64,000 nt of DNA from Achromobacter sp. UMC46 (GCF_014170335.1 NZ_LZZS01000014.1:62001-126000); one strand, 5' to 3'. Shown: positions 43,344 to 55,029, numbered from the stretch's first letter. Notes: generated by a model not told the origin, from the sequence alone. Made by a program: numbers and translations.

Positions 43344-45482
43344 ATGACGACGAACATCCGCCCGCTGCTGGTCGAACTGCTGACCGAAGAACTCCCGCCC
43401 AAAGCCCTGCAAAAGCTGGGGCAGGCCTACGCCGAAGGCGTGCGCGCCACGCTGGAGCGCCACGGCCTGCTGGCCGACGGCTGCGCCGTGACCGCGTATT
43501 CCACGCCGCGCCGCCTGGCCGTGCACCTGTCCGCCGTGCTGGCGCAGGCGCCCGACCAGCCCTACGCCGAAAAGCTGATGCCCGTGAAGATCGGCCTGAC
43601 CGCGGACGGCGCGGCCACCCCCGCGCTGCAGAAGAAGCTGGCGGCCAAGGGCTTGGAGAACATCGATCTGGCCACGCTGGACCGCGAATCCGACGGCAAG
43701 CAGGACTACCTGGTCGCGCGCGGCACCGCCGCCGGCGCCCATCTGGCCACGGGCTTGCAGGAAGGCATCGACACGGCACTGAACAGCCTGCCGATCCCCA
43801 AGGTCATGCGCTACCAATTGGCCGATGGCGTCACCACCGTCAAGTTCGTGCGCCCGGCGCACGGCCTGGTCGCCCTGTTCGGCGCCGACGTGGTGCCGGT
43901 GTCCGTGCTGGGCTTGACGGCCGGCCGCGACACTCTGGGCCACCGCTTCATGAGCAGCGGCCCGGTGTCGTTCGCCGACGCCGATTCCTACGCCGCCACG
44001 CTGGCTGAAAAGGGCCGCGTCGTGGCGTCCTTCGAAGGCCGCCGCGACGAGATCCAGCGCCAGTTGCTGGACCACGCCGGCCGCCTGTCGGCCACGCTGG
44101 GCGACGACCCGGAAGTGGCCGCGCTGCTGGATGAAGTGACGGCGCTGGTCGAACACCCCACCGTCTACGTGGGCCAGTTCGAAGAGCAGTTCCTGCAAGT
44201 GCCGCAGGAATGCCTGATCCTGACCATGCGCTTGAACCAGAAGTACTTCCCGCTGTTCGACCCGGCCACCGGCCGCCTGACGCACCGCTTCCTGATCGTG
44301 AGCAACATGCAAACGGACAACCCGGTGAACATCGTCGAAGGCAACCAGCGCGTGGTGCGCCCGCGCCTGGCCGATGCGCAGTTCTTCTTCCAAACCGACC
44401 GCAAGACGCCGCTGGCCGCGCGCGTCGAGCAATTGGGTTCCATCGTTTATCACAACAAGCTGGGCACCCAGCTTGAGCGCGTCGAGCGTGTGCGCGCCAT
44501 CGCCCGCGGCGTGGCCGGCCAACTGGGCGGCGACATATCGGCCGCCGACCGCGCCGCCATGCTGGCCAAGGCCGACCTGGGTTCGAACATGGTGGGCGAA
44601 TTCCCGGAACTGCAAGGCATCATGGGTGCGTACTACGCGGCCGGCGACGGCGAGCCCGACAGCGTCGTGCAAGCGCTGCGCAACCAGTACCGCAACCGCT
44701 ACGACTCGCCCGTCACCCGGGACACGCTGACCGCCGCCACGCTGTTCATCGCCGAACGCGTGGAAACGCTGGTCGGCATCTGGGCCATCGGCCTGGCGCC
44801 CACGGGCGAACGCGACCCCTTCGGCCTGCGCCGCGCCGCGCTGGGCCTGATCAGCGCGTTCGAACAACTGGCCGCCGGCGGCTGGCTGAAGATCAGCGAA
44901 GAGGGCCCGCTGTCCCTGGACGGCCTGCTGGACCTGGCCGCGGGCACGTTCCCGGCCGGCAAGATCCCGGCCGAGACGCTGGCCGAAGTCCGCACCTTCA
45001 TCTACGAGCGCTACCGCAACCAGCTGATCAACGAATTCGACCGCAATGCGGTGGAAGCCGTCATCGCGCTGACGCCGCCGCTGCATCAAGTGGCCGAACG
45101 CGTGCGCGCCGCCGCCGCCTTTGCGCAGTTGCCTGAAGCCGCCAGCCTGGCCGCCGCCAACAAGCGCATCGGCAACCTGCTGAAAAAGGCCGAAGGCGAG
45201 ATCGGCGCGGTGAACGCCGCCGCGCTGGTGGAACCCGCGGAAAAGGCCCTGGCCGCCGCGGTCGCCACCCTGCGCCCGCAGGCCGAAGCCCAGCTTGCCG
45301 CCGGCGACTTCGCCGGCAGCCTCTCCACGCTGGCCCAGGCCCGCGAACCGGTGGACGCTTTCTTTGCCGACGTCATGGTCATGGCCGAAGACCCGGCCGT
45401 GCGCGCCAACCGGCTGGCCCTGCTGGGCCAGCTGCATGGCCTGATGAACCAGGTGGCCGACATTTCCAGGCTGGCACAGTGA
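43344..45482 (+). CDS. glyS: Glycine--tRNA ligase beta subunit
   Basis: Beta subunit of glycyl-tRNA synthetase, 712 aa, binding tRNA(Gly) and providing the HD-like and anticodon-binding regions. N-terminal LLVELLTEELPPKALQKLG and VRPAHGLVALFGADVVPVS near residue 170 are diagnostic; GLRRAALGLISAFEQL lies in the C-terminal part. It begins on the base after the glyQ stop. Its own stop overlaps the GTG of gmhB (GTGA), so translation of the whole set glyQ-glyS-gmhB-plsC is probably coupled. Confidence 0.96.
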   Translation: MTTNIRPLLVELLTEELPPKALQKLGQAYAEGVRATLERHGLLADGCAVTAYSTPRRLAVHLSAVLAQAPDQPYAEKLMPVKIGLTADGAATPALQKKLAAKGLENIDLATLDRESDGKQDYLVARGTAAGAHLATGLQEGIDTALNSLPIPKVMRYQLADGVTTVKFVRPAHGLVALFGADVVPVSVLGLTAGRDTLGHRFMSSGPVSFADADSYAATLAEKGRVVASFEGRRDEIQRQLLDHAGRLSATLGDDPEVAALLDEVTALVEHPTVYVGQFEEQFLQVPQECLILTMRLNQKYFPLFDPATGRLTHRFLIVSNMQTDNPVNIVEGNQRVVRPRLADAQFFFQTDRKTPLAARVEQLGSIVYHNKLGTQLERVERVRAIARGVAGQLGGDISAADRAAMLAKADLGSNMVGEFPELQGIMGAYYAAGDGEPDSVVQALRNQYRNRYDSPVTRDTLTAATLFIAERVETLVGIWAIGLAPTGERDPFGLRRAALGLISAFEQLAAGGWLKISEEGPLSLDGLLDLAAGTFPAGKIPAETLAEVRTFIYERYRNQLINEFDRNAVEAVIALTPPLHQVAERVRAAAAFAQLPEAASLAAANKRIGNLLKKAEGEIGAVNAAALVEPAEKALAAAVATLRPQAEAQLAAGDFAGSLSTLAQAREPVDAFFADVMVMAEDPAVRANRLALLGQLHGLMNQVADISRLAQ

Positions 45483-46018
45483 AACTGATCATCCTCGACC
45501 GCGACGGCGTCATCAATCAGGACAGCGATGCGTTCGTCAAGAATCCCGACGAATGGATCGCGCTGCCGGGCAGCCTGCAGGCGATCGCCCGGCTGACGCA
45601 GGCGGATTGGAAAGTGGTGGTCGCCACCAACCAGTCGGGCCTTGCGCGCGGCCTGTTCGACATGGACACGCTGACCGCCATCCATACCAAGATGCGGCGC
45701 GAGCTGGCCGCCGTGGGCGGCAGCATCGACGCCGTTTTCCTGTGCCCGCACGGTCCGGATGACCATTGCACCTGCCGCAAGCCGCGCCCCGGCATGTTCG
45801 AGCAGATCGGCCTCCGCTACGACATCGACCTGGCCAGCGTGCCGGCCGTGGGCGATTCGCTGCGCGACCTGCAGGCCTCGTCCTCGGTCGGCTGCTCGCC
45901 CTGGCTGGTGCAGACCGGCAACGGCAAGAAGACCCTGGCAAAGGGCGGTTTGCCCGACAACACGCGCGTATGCGAAGACCTGTCGGCCGTGGCCGACGCC
46001 CTGCTTCAGGACAATTGA
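45479..46018 (+). CDS. gmhB: D-glycero-beta-D-manno-heptose 1,7-bisphosphate 7-phosphatase
   Basis: HAD-family phosphatase of ADP-heptose synthesis for the LPS inner core; 179 aa from GTG 45479. Motif I is LIILDRDGVINQDSD; VVVATNQSGLARGLF is motif II. The zinc site is CPHGPDDHCTCRKPRPGM (Cys-x-His plus Cys-x-Cys), which separates GmhB from histidinol-phosphate phosphatase relatives. VGDSLRDLQAS is motif IV. The glyS-gmhB-plsC arrangement is common in beta-proteobacteria. It ends four bases before plsC. Confidence 0.93.
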   Translation: MKLIILDRDGVINQDSDAFVKNPDEWIALPGSLQAIARLTQADWKVVVATNQSGLARGLFDMDTLTAIHTKMRRELAAVGGSIDAVFLCPHGPDDHCTCRKPRPGMFEQIGLRYDIDLASVPAVGDSLRDLQASSSVGCSPWLVQTGNGKKTLAKGGLPDNTRVCEDLSAVADALLQDN

Positions 46019-46022
46019 TTCG

Positions 46023-46745
46023 ATGGCCCGGCTACGCTCGCTGCTGTACTTCCTGTTCCTGGCCGTCACGGTCATCCCCTACGCCTTCGCCTGCGTCCTG
46101 TGGGCGCCGCTGCCCCTGCACTGGCGCTACAAGCTGACCGTGGGCTGGCCGCGCCTGGCGGTCTGGGGCGCCAAAGTCTTCTGCGGCATCCGCTGGCAGG
46201 TCAAGGGCTGGGAAAACCTGCCCGACGGCCCCGCCGTGATCCTGTCCAAGCACCAGTCGGCCTGGGAAACGCTGTTCTTCCCGGCCCACATGCCGCGCGA
46301 GGTCTGTTTCGTCTACAAGAAAGAACTGCACATGGTGCCGTTCTTCGGCTGGGGCCTGGCGTTGCTGCGCATGATCGCCATCGACCGCGCGAAGGGCCGC
46401 GACGCCTTCGACCAGGTGGTCAAGCAAGGCCAGACCCGAATGGACGAAGGCCGCTGGCCGCTGCTGTTCCCCGAAGGCACGCGCGTGCCGCCGGGCAAAA
46501 CGGCACGGTTCAAGATGGGCGGCGCGCTGCTTGCCTCGCGCACGGGCGCGGTCGTCATACCCGTGGCGCATAACGCCGGGGAGTGCTGGCGGCGCAACGC
46601 TTTCGTCAAATATCCCGGCATGGTCACCCTATCGATCGGTCCCGCGATAGAATCCAAAGGACTCTCCCCCGAAGAACTGAACCGAAAGGTCCAGGACTGG
46701 ATCGAAGGGGAAATGCGGCGTCTCAACCCCGAAAGGTATGTCTAG
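46023..46745 (+). CDS. plsC: 1-acyl-sn-glycerol-3-phosphate acyltransferase
   Basis: Membrane-bound acyltransferase converting lysophosphatidate to phosphatidate; 240 aa from ATG 46023. Two N-terminal hydrophobic segments (about residues 5-30 and 42-55) anchor it. The acyltransferase motif is KHQSAWETLFF, an H-X4-E form (His77, Glu82) of the usual H-X4-D dyad. FPEGTRVPPGKTARFKMGG is motif III and VVIPVAHNAG motif IV. The Glu variant occurs in several proteobacterial PlsC proteins. The last eight bases overlap the next gene. Confidence 0.91.
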   Translation: MARLRSLLYFLFLAVTVIPYAFACVLWAPLPLHWRYKLTVGWPRLAVWGAKVFCGIRWQVKGWENLPDGPAVILSKHQSAWETLFFPAHMPREVCFVYKKELHMVPFFGWGLALLRMIAIDRAKGRDAFDQVVKQGQTRMDEGRWPLLFPEGTRVPPGKTARFKMGGALLASRTGAVVIPVAHNAGECWRRNAFVKYPGMVTLSIGPAIESKGLSPEELNRKVQDWIEGEMRRLNPERYV

Positions 46746-47742
46746 CACTGATCAGCTCGAACTCCTGTTCGACGTGCAAGAAGACGACGCGCCCCAGGGC
46801 GCGTCGCCGCTGATCGCCACGCCGAAGCCGCCGGCCGCGCCTCGGCCGTCCGCACCGCGCGCCGCGCCGCCGCAGCCGGTCACTCCGAAGACGTTGTTCC
46901 CCGATGCGCAACCCGGCCCCGCGGGCGAGCCCCTGCTGACGCTGTCGCCCAACGCGTCGTCCCGCGTCCCCACGCCCTGCCCCGACCCGCTGCCTCCCGG
47001 CGCGCGCTGGCGCGAAGTCCCCACCGACCACCAGCCCATCGGCTTCGTGCTGCTGCGCTCGCGCCGCCGCAGCATCGGGTTCGTGATCACCGACGACGGC
47101 CTGCGCGTCACCGCGCCCAGCTGGGTGACGCTGGCGCAGATCGACGACGCGGTGCGTGAAAAAGCGCGCTGGATCCTCGCCAAGCTGCGCGAATGGCATG
47201 CCCGCAAGCAGCAATTGGCCATGGCGCATACACGCTGGCAGCCGGGCGGCGAACTGCCGTACCTGGGCAAGCGCATCCTGATCGGCGTGGGCGGCGACAG
47301 CCGCCAGGCCCGTTTGTCCGGCGATGCGGAAGCGCCGCAGGACGGCGACACCCTGTGGCTCGCCCTGCCTTCCACGGCCGAACAAAGCCGCATCCGCGAT
47401 TCGGCGCAGGCCTGGCTGCAGCAGCGGGCCGGTGCCTGGTTCGGCGCGCGGCTGGCGCATTTCCTGCAGATCAGCGGCCTGAAGATCCGCCGCTGGCGCC
47501 TGTCGTCCGCCGCCACGCGCTGGGGCTCCTGCACCAGCGACGGCAACATCATGCTGAACTGGCGGCTGATCCATTTCGCGCCCGCCATCATCGATTACGT
47601 CATCGCGCACGAGCTTGCGCACCTGCGCGAGATGAACCACAGTCAGGACTTCTGGCATGAAGTGGGGCAGATCCTGCCTGACTTCGAAGACGCCAAGAAC
47701 ATCCTGCGGCGCCACGACCCCGCTTCCCTTCCACAGTTCTAG
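46738..47742 (+). CDS. YgjP-like (DUF45/WLM) zinc metallopeptidase
   Basis: M48-like protein of the YgjP/DUF45 family, 334 aa. The C-terminal catalytic domain carries IAHELAHLREMNHSQDFWHEV, an HExxH zinc site with a third His a short distance on, preceded by RRWRLSSAATRWGSCTSDGN (the conserved WGSC). The first 90 or so residues are a Pro/Ala-rich low-complexity tail with no domain, an extension relative to the roughly 230-residue family core. Substrates of this family are not well defined. It overlaps plsC by eight bases. Confidence 0.87.
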   Translation: MSSTDQLELLFDVQEDDAPQGASPLIATPKPPAAPRPSAPRAAPPQPVTPKTLFPDAQPGPAGEPLLTLSPNASSRVPTPCPDPLPPGARWREVPTDHQPIGFVLLRSRRRSIGFVITDDGLRVTAPSWVTLAQIDDAVREKARWILAKLREWHARKQQLAMAHTRWQPGGELPYLGKRILIGVGGDSRQARLSGDAEAPQDGDTLWLALPSTAEQSRIRDSAQAWLQQRAGAWFGARLAHFLQISGLKIRRWRLSSAATRWGSCTSDGNIMLNWRLIHFAPAIIDYVIAHELAHLREMNHSQDFWHEVGQILPDFEDAKNILRRHDPASLPQF

Positions 47743-47763
47743 AAGCCCCTCTGGAGAGACAAG

Positions 47764-48906
47764 ATGCTTCTGCTCATTCCCGGCCCGGTCACGACCGACG
47801 CGCGGGTGAAGGCCGCCATGGCGCAGGATTACGCGCCCTGGGACAACGATTTCCGCGAAACCTACCGGCAGGTCTGCGCGGGCGTGCTGCGCGTGGCGCA
47901 GGCATCGCCCGATACGCACGCCGCGCTGGCGCTGCCCGGCTGCGGGCACTTCGCGGTGGAAGCCGCTATCCGCACCTTCGTGCCGCCCGGCGGTCGCCTG
48001 CTGGCGCCGTCCACCGGCGCCTACGCGTCCCGCCTGCAGAAACTGGCGGGCGATGCGGGCCGGGTCGCCGTGCCCCTGGCCGTGGGCGCGGCCGAACGCG
48101 TGGACCCGGTGGCCGTCGCGGCGGCCCTGGAACGGGATCCCACGCTGACGCACCTGGCGCTGGTCTACAGTGAAACCGGCAGCGGCATCTGCCATGACGT
48201 GCCCGAACTGGCGCGCATCGCCCATGCGATGGGCCGCCGCGTCATCATCGACGCCGTGTCCGCCTTCGGCGCGCTGCCATTGGACCTGTCCGCCCTGCCC
48301 GCGGTGGACGCCGTGGTGCTGACCGCCAACAAATGCCTGGAAGGGCTGCCGGGCGCCGCCTTCGTGGTGGCCCGCGTCGACCGCCTGGAGGCCACGCGCG
48401 GCAACGCCGGCAGCTGGTCGCTGGACCTGGCCGACATTTATCAGCACACGCTGGCTCCCAACGCCGGCCCCCGTTTCACGCCGCCGGCGCCCACGCTGGC
48501 TGCGCTGGCCGTGGCCCTGGAACTGTTTCAACAGGAAGGCCGCGAGGCCCGCCTCGCGCGCTACACGGCCAACATGCACACGCTATATGATGGCGTGATC
48601 GAACTGGGCCTGGCGCCCCACCTGCCGCGCGACCTGCAGGGCCCCATCGTCGTCAATGTCTGCGCACCAGACGCCCCGACGTGGAACCTGCAGCTGTTCG
48701 TCGACGCGCTCAAGGCGCGCGGCTACGTGCTCAGCAATTTCAGCAACACCGAACAACCCACGTTCCGGGTCGGCTGCATCGGCGCTTTCGGCGCCGGACA
48801 AATGCGGCTTGCGGTCGACGCCATGGGCGGCGCACTGCGCGACATCGGCATCACCCGGGAAAGCGCCGGCGCCCCGCTGCGCTTCCCGCAACCCCTCATC
48901 GCTTAA
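47764..48906 (+). CDS. phnW: 2-aminoethylphosphonate--pyruvate transaminase-like class V aminotransferase
   Basis: PLP-dependent class V aminotransferase, 380 aa. It matches PhnW in [53 protein letters not shown] and the PLP-lysine segment [18 protein letters not shown] (Lys at about 190), ending with [10 protein letters not shown]. PhnW moves the amine of 2-aminoethylphosphonate to pyruvate, giving phosphonoacetaldehyde. No PhnX or PhnA/PhnY partner is nearby, so the downstream step would be encoded elsewhere, or this is a related aminotransferase with another substrate. It lies 21 bases after the protease gene. Confidence 0.8.
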   Translation: MLLLIPGPVTTDARVKAAMAQDYAPWDNDFRETYRQVCAGVLRVAQASPDTHAALALPGCGHFAVEAAIRTFVPPGGRLLAPSTGAYASRLQKLAGDAGRVAVPLAVGAAERVDPVAVAAALERDPTLTHLALVYSETGSGICHDVPELARIAHAMGRRVIIDAVSAFGALPLDLSALPAVDAVVLTANKCLEGLPGAAFVVARVDRLEATRGNAGSWSLDLADIYQHTLAPNAGPRFTPPAPTLAALAVALELFQQEGREARLARYTANMHTLYDGVIELGLAPHLPRDLQGPIVVNVCAPDAPTWNLQLFVDALKARGYVLSNFSNTEQPTFRVGCIGAFGAGQMRLAVDAMGGALRDIGITRESAGAPLRFPQPLIA

Positions 48907-48917
48907 GGAAAATATCC

Positions 48918-49313
48918 ATGCGTATGCTCCACACCATGCTGCGAGTCGGCAACCTCGACCAATCCATCGATTTCTACACCAACGTGCTCGGCATGCGCGT
49001 CCTGCGCCGCAACGACTATCCGGAAGGCAAGTTCACGCTGGCCTTCGTGGGCTATCAGGACGAAAGCGAAGGCGCGGTCATTGAACTGACCCACAACTGG
49101 GACACCGAAAAGTACGACTTGGGCAACGGCTACGGCCACATCGCGCTTGAAGTCGACAACGCCTACGAAGCCTGTGACAAGGTCAAGGAACGCGGCGGCA
49201 AGGTCACCCGCGAAGCCGGCCCCATGAAGCACGGCAAGACGGTCATCGCTTTCGTGGAAGATCCTGACGGCTACAAGATCGAGTTCATCCAGAAAAAGGG
49301 ACGGCAAGACTGA
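48918..49313 (+). CDS. gloA: Lactoylglutathione lyase (glyoxalase I)
   Basis: Converts the methylglyoxal-glutathione hemithioacetal to S-lactoylglutathione; 131 aa. Metal ligands fall at His5, Glu56, His74 and Glu122, the same numbering as E. coli GloA, which indicates a Ni-type enzyme. [18 protein letters not shown] and [11 protein letters not shown] are the family ends. It begins 11 bases after the phnW-like gene; toxic aldehyde control beside an aldehyde-producing transaminase is plausible but may be chance. Confidence 0.95.
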   Translation: MRMLHTMLRVGNLDQSIDFYTNVLGMRVLRRNDYPEGKFTLAFVGYQDESEGAVIELTHNWDTEKYDLGNGYGHIALEVDNAYEACDKVKERGGKVTREAGPMKHGKTVIAFVEDPDGYKIEFIQKKGRQD

Positions 49314-49328
49314 TTCGGGACGCCCGCC

Positions 49329-49862
49329 ATGATCCATCCCATCCTGAAAATGGGCGACCCGCGCCTGTTGCGCGTGGCCTCGCCTGTTGATCGTTTCGAC
49401 ACGCCTGAACTGCACGCCCTGATCGACGACATGTTCGAGACCATGGCGGCCGCGCAAGGCGTGGGCTTGGCCGCGCCGCAGATCGGCGTGGACTTGCAGC
49501 TGGTGATCTTCGGGTTCGACCGCAACGAGCGCTATCCGGATGCGCCTCCCGTGCCGCAAACCATCCTGTGCAATCCGGTCATCACGCCGCTGTCGGACGA
49601 GATGGAAGACGGCTGGGAAGGCTGCCTGTCGGTGCCAGGCCTGCGCGGGCAGGTGCCGCGCTACCGCCACATCCGCTACAGCGGCCGCGACCCCTATGGC
49701 CAGTTGATCGAGCGCGAAGCCGAAGGCTTCCACGCCCGCGTGGTGCAGCACGAGTGCGACCACTTGATCGGCCGCCTCTATCCGTCGCGCATCCAGGATT
49801 TCTCGAAGTTCGGCTTCACCGAAATCCTGTTCCCGGGCATGGACCCGAACGCCGACGACTAG
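49329..49862 (+). CDS. def: Peptide deformylase
   Basis: Removes the formyl group from nascent N-terminal methionine; 177 aa. All three motifs are intact: [10 protein letters not shown] (motif 1), [11 protein letters not shown] with the metal Cys (motif 2) and [10 protein letters not shown] (motif 3, HExxH-like with the catalytic Glu). [11 protein letters not shown] is an insertion typical of some proteobacterial paralogues. It stands apart from fmt, the usual neighbour of the housekeeping copy, so it may be a second deformylase. Its TAG shares a CTAG with the stop of the convergent fadE-like gene. Confidence 0.95.
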   Translation: MIHPILKMGDPRLLRVASPVDRFDTPELHALIDDMFETMAAAQGVGLAAPQIGVDLQLVIFGFDRNERYPDAPPVPQTILCNPVITPLSDEMEDGWEGCLSVPGLRGQVPRYRHIRYSGRDPYGQLIEREAEGFHARVVQHECDHLIGRLYPSRIQDFSKFGFTEILFPGMDPNADD

Positions 49863-52165
49863 ACGCCCGGGTTCGGGTTCGCCGCAGCGGCCGCATCCGA
49901 TGCGTTCGCCGCCTGCGGCGACAATTCCGCCGGCGCGAAATCATCCACCTGCAGGACCTTCGACACCAGCGCCTCCGCCGCTTCCAGCTGCGTGGCCTGG
50001 GAGTCGGTGATCGCACCGCGCAGATGCGCTTCGCGCCAGTCGCGCACGCCCGATTGGCGCAGCCGGTCGCGGATCGGCTGCACGGCGTCCACCAGCGCAA
50101 ACGCGCGGGTCAGATCGGCCAACGGGTCGCCGCCCGCCCGGCCCGCCCCAAGCAGCACGCCCGCCGGCGGCGCATTGCCAGGTTCCCGATGCAGGTCGGC
50201 CGCCAGCCGCACGTGCGTGGGCGACGGTTTCAGCAACAGCTCCGCGCACTCGCGCGTCAAGGCGTCGTCCGGCCCCTTGGCCAGACGCAGTGGCAGGATG
50301 GCCGCGCGCAGCCCCCACGCCAGCATGCGTCCCGGCAAATTGCGCATTACCTGGTCCAGGCTCTTTTCGATGCTGGCATAGCCTTGCTCCATGCACCAAT
50401 GCACCAGCGGCAGGTCGTCGTGCTTGCGCCCTTCGTCCTCCCAACGCTTCAACACCGCCGACAGCAGATAGAGCTCGGACAGGATGTCGCCCAGCCGTGC
50501 CGAGATCATTTCGCGCCGCTTCAGCCCGCCGCCCAATTGCGCCAGGGTGGCGTCAGCCAGCAGCGCGAACCCTGAGGCATAGCGCCCCAGCCGCCGGTAG
50601 TGACCGGCCGTCGGGCCCGACACCGGCGAAGGCGCCAGGACCGCACCCGTCCATGCGCGGCCGATCGCGCGCAGCGTGTTCTTGCCTGCGTGGCGCAAAT
50701 GCCGCCAGAACACGTCGTGGAAGACCTCGATGCCGCGCTCTTCGTCCGGATTGGCCAGCGCCAGCATTTCCGGCATCAAATAGGGATGGGCCCGAATGGC
50801 GCCCTGGCCGAAGATGATCAGGTTGCGCGTCAGGATGTTGGCGCCTTCGACCGTGATGGCGATCGGCACCGCGCGGTACAGCCCGCCCAAGTAATTGCCG
50901 GGCCCGTCCATCACGGCGCGCCCCGCGTGCACGTCCATCGCGGCGTTCACCGAACCGCGCATGCGCTCGGTCGCGTGGTATTTCATGATGCCCGACACGA
51001 CGGCCGGCTTCACGTCTTGATTCAAGGCGGCGCAAGTCAGGCGCCGGGCCGCTTCCACCATGTAGGCGTTGCCCGCCAGCTGAGCCAGCTGTTCCTGCAC
51101 GCCTTCGAACTTGCCGACGGGGATGCCGAACTGCTCGCGCACCCGCGCATACATGCCCGTGGTGTGCGCGCACATGACGGCGGCGGCGGCCGACAGCGAC
51201 GGCAGCGAAATGCCGCGCCCTGCCGCCAACGCGCTCATCAGCATCTTCCAGCCCTGGCCCGCGCGCGCCTCGCCGCCGATCAGCGCGTCCAGCGGCACGA
51301 ATACGTCGCGGCCCGTGTTGGGGCCGTTCTGGAACACCTGCATGGCGGGCAGGTGGCGCCGTCCGATCTCCACGCCAGGCGCCTCGGTGGGCACCAGCGC
51401 CACCGAAATGCCGATGTCCGCAGCGCCGCCCAGGATGCCGTCGGGGTCGGACATCTTGAATGCCAGGCCCAGCACCGTGGCGACGGGCCCCAGCGTGATG
51501 TAGCGCTTATGCCAGTTCAGCCGGATGCCGATCAGTTCGCGGCCGTCCACCACCTGGCGGCAGACAATGCCCGTGTCCACCATCGACGCGGCGTCCGAGC
51601 CCGCCTCGGGGCTGGTGAGGCCGAAGCACGGCACTTCACGGCCGTCGGCCAGGCGCGGCAGCCAGTAGTCGCGCTGCGCGGGCGTGCCAAACTGCATCAG
51701 CAATTCGCCCGGCCCCAGCGAATTCGGCACCATGACCGTCACGCCCGCGGTGATGGAGTACGCCGAAATCCGCCTGACCACTTCGGAATGCGCATAGGGG
51801 GAAAAGCCCAGGCCGCCGTAGCGGCGCGGGATGATCATGCCGAAGAAGCGCTGCGCTTTCAGGAAAGCCCAGACCGCCGGCGGCAGGTCGCGCCGGTTCC
51901 AGGTGATGTCCCATTCATCCAGCATGGCGCACAACTGCGCCACCGGGCCGTCGATGAAGGCCTGCTCTTCGCGGGTCAGCGTGGCGGCGGGCACGTCCAG
52001 CAGCTTGCGCCAGTCGGGGTTGCCCGTGAACAGGTCGGCATCCCACCAGGTGTCTCCGGCCTCGATGGCCTCGCGCTCGGTGGCGGACATGGCCGGCAGG
52101 GCGTTGCGCGCCCAGCGGTACGCGGGTTCCGAGATGCGGCGCCGGCGCCAGGCATTGAAATCCAT
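49859..52165 (-). CDS. fadE: Long-chain acyl-CoA dehydrogenase, FadE type
   Basis: Large acyl-CoA dehydrogenase, 768 aa, for the first step of fatty-acid beta-oxidation. After an N-terminal helical part, the dehydrogenase core shows [40 protein letters not shown] and [43 protein letters not shown] marks the mid domain. About 250 C-terminal residues form the extra domain found in FadE (DUF1974). The protein is slightly shorter than E. coli FadE. It has no N-terminal membrane segment like E. coli's, so it may be soluble. It is monocistronic and convergent with def. Confidence 0.89.
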   Translation of the reverse strand: MDFNAWRRRRISEPAYRWARNALPAMSATEREAIEAGDTWWDADLFTGNPDWRKLLDVPAATLTREEQAFIDGPVAQLCAMLDEWDITWNRRDLPPAVWAFLKAQRFFGMIIPRRYGGLGFSPYAHSEVVRRISAYSITAGVTVMVPNSLGPGELLMQFGTPAQRDYWLPRLADGREVPCFGLTSPEAGSDAASMVDTGIVCRQVVDGRELIGIRLNWHKRYITLGPVATVLGLAFKMSDPDGILGGAADIGISVALVPTEAPGVEIGRRHLPAMQVFQNGPNTGRDVFVPLDALIGGEARAGQGWKMLMSALAAGRGISLPSLSAAAAVMCAHTTGMYARVREQFGIPVGKFEGVQEQLAQLAGNAYMVEAARRLTCAALNQDVKPAVVSGIMKYHATERMRGSVNAAMDVHAGRAVMDGPGNYLGGLYRAVPIAITVEGANILTRNLIIFGQGAIRAHPYLMPEMLALANPDEERGIEVFHDVFWRHLRHAGKNTLRAIGRAWTGAVLAPSPVSGPTAGHYRRLGRYASGFALLADATLAQLGGGLKRREMISARLGDILSELYLLSAVLKRWEDEGRKHDDLPLVHWCMEQGYASIEKSLDQVMRNLPGRMLAWGLRAAILPLRLAKGPDDALTRECAELLLKPSPTHVRLAADLHREPGNAPPAGVLLGAGRAGGDPLADLTRAFALVDAVQPIRDRLRQSGVRDWREAHLRGAITDSQATQLEAAEALVSKVLQVDDFAPAELSPQAANASDAAAAANPNPGV

Positions 52166-52311
52166 GAGTGTCCCTCACTGTTATGGCCCTGGGGCGTATC
52201 AGGTCAAAGTACCAGAATTGGCGGCGGGCGGCCAAGCCCGGGCGTGCTGACTCTGCGACAATAAGCGTCGCCGCGCTGTGCGCAATCAACCGCTATCCGG
52301 GCACATTCCGC

Positions 52312-53541
52312 ATGCTGAACAAACTCTGGCTGGGCTTTTTCCTGACCGCAGCCGCCGCCGCCCTGTACCGCTGGCTGGCCGTCGGCGACCCCGACGTCTT
52401 CCGGCTGATGGTGGCCAGCCTGTTCGACATGGCGCGCGTGTCCGTGGAAGTCATGGTGCTGCTGTTCGGCACGCTGACGCTGTGGCTGGGGTTCCTGCGC
52501 ATCGCAGAAGGCGCCGGGCTGGTGGAACGGCTGGCCCGCCTGCTGGGGCCGCTGTTCGCGCGCCTGATGCCCGAGGTGCCGCGCAACCATCCCGCCATCG
52601 GCCTGATCACGCTGAACTTCGCCGCCAACGGCCTGGGGCTGGACAACGCGGCCACGCCGATCGGCCTGCGCGCCATGCGGGAACTCCAATCGCTGAACCC
52701 CACGCCCGAAACCGCCAGCAACGCGCAGATCCTCTTCCTGGTGCTGAACGCCTCATCGCTGACGCTGTTGCCGGTCACGCTTTTCATGTTCCGCGCGCAA
52801 CAGGGCGCGGCCGACCCCACGCTGGTGTTCCTGCCGATCCTGCTGGCCACCAGCGCCTCGACGCTGGCGGGCTTCCTGGCGGTCGCCGCGTGCCAGCGGC
52901 TGCGCCTGGCGGATCCGGTCGTGATGCTGTGGCTGGGCGGCGCGGCGCTGGTCATGGGCGGCTTCATGGCGCTGCTGGCCAGCATGTCGGCCGCCGCCAT
53001 CGCGTCGCTGTCGTCGCTGATGGGCAACCTGGCGCTGTTCGGCATCCTGCTGGCGTTCCTGATCGCGGGCGCCTGGAAGAAGGTACCCGTCTACGAGGCC
53101 TTCATCGAAGGCGCCAAGGAAGGCTTCGACATCGCCAAAAGCCTGTTGCCCTATCTGGTGGCGATGCTGTGCGCCGTGGGCGTGCTGCGGGCCTCGGGCG
53201 CGCTGGATTTCCTGCTGGACGGCATCCGCTGGCTGGCGCATTCCGCCGGCTGGGACACGCGTTTCGTCGACGCCCTGCCTACGGCGCTGGTCAAGCCGTT
53301 TTCGGGCAGCGCGGCCCGCGCCATGATGCTGGAAACCATGACGCACTACGGCGTGGACAGCTTCCCGGCCTTGCTGGCCGCGGTGATGCAGGGCAGCACG
53401 GAGACCACCTTCTACGTGCTGGCGGTGTATTTCGGATCGGTGGGAATCTTGCGGGCCCGCCACGCGGTGGGCTGCGCACTGATCGCCGACCTGGCCGGCG
53501 TGCTGGCCGCGATCGGCGTGTGCTACTGGTTCTTCGGTTGA
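52312..53541 (+). CDS. Nucleoside-recognition/spore maturation SpmAB-like fusion membrane protein
   Basis: Integral membrane protein of 409 aa whose two halves resemble SpmA and SpmB, each a Gate (nucleoside recognition) domain. ITLNFAANGLGLDNAATPIG near residue 100 and LPTALVKPFSGSAARAMMLE plus VMQGSTETTFYVLAVYFGSV in the second half are the signature stretches. About ten hydrophobic segments are visible. The organism does not look like a spore former; in Gram-negatives the function is unknown, with a transport or export role proposed. The start at 52312 gives a membrane segment from the first residues. Single gene, divergent from the fadE-like gene. Confidence 0.85.
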   Translation: MLNKLWLGFFLTAAAAALYRWLAVGDPDVFRLMVASLFDMARVSVEVMVLLFGTLTLWLGFLRIAEGAGLVERLARLLGPLFARLMPEVPRNHPAIGLITLNFAANGLGLDNAATPIGLRAMRELQSLNPTPETASNAQILFLVLNASSLTLLPVTLFMFRAQQGAADPTLVFLPILLATSASTLAGFLAVAACQRLRLADPVVMLWLGGAALVMGGFMALLASMSAAAIASLSSLMGNLALFGILLAFLIAGAWKKVPVYEAFIEGAKEGFDIAKSLLPYLVAMLCAVGVLRASGALDFLLDGIRWLAHSAGWDTRFVDALPTALVKPFSGSAARAMMLETMTHYGVDSFPALLAAVMQGSTETTFYVLAVYFGSVGILRARHAVGCALIADLAGVLAAIGVCYWFFG

Positions 53542-53586
53542 GCGCCGCGGCGGGGCCTGCGCCCCGTCCCAGCCGGCCCCAGGCCC

Positions 53587-55029
<1,443 letters not shown>

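Noticed and set aside
42225..45437. A 1070-codon minus-strand frame opposite glyQ and glyS
   Set aside because: It is the antisense shadow of two certain tRNA-synthetase genes, with low-complexity His/Gln/Arg composition.
53551..53566. Hairpin CGGGGC-CTGC-GCCCCG between the SpmAB-like gene and pyk as a terminator
   Set aside because: The stem is only six pairs with no T-run; in DNA of this GC content such hairpins arise often by chance.
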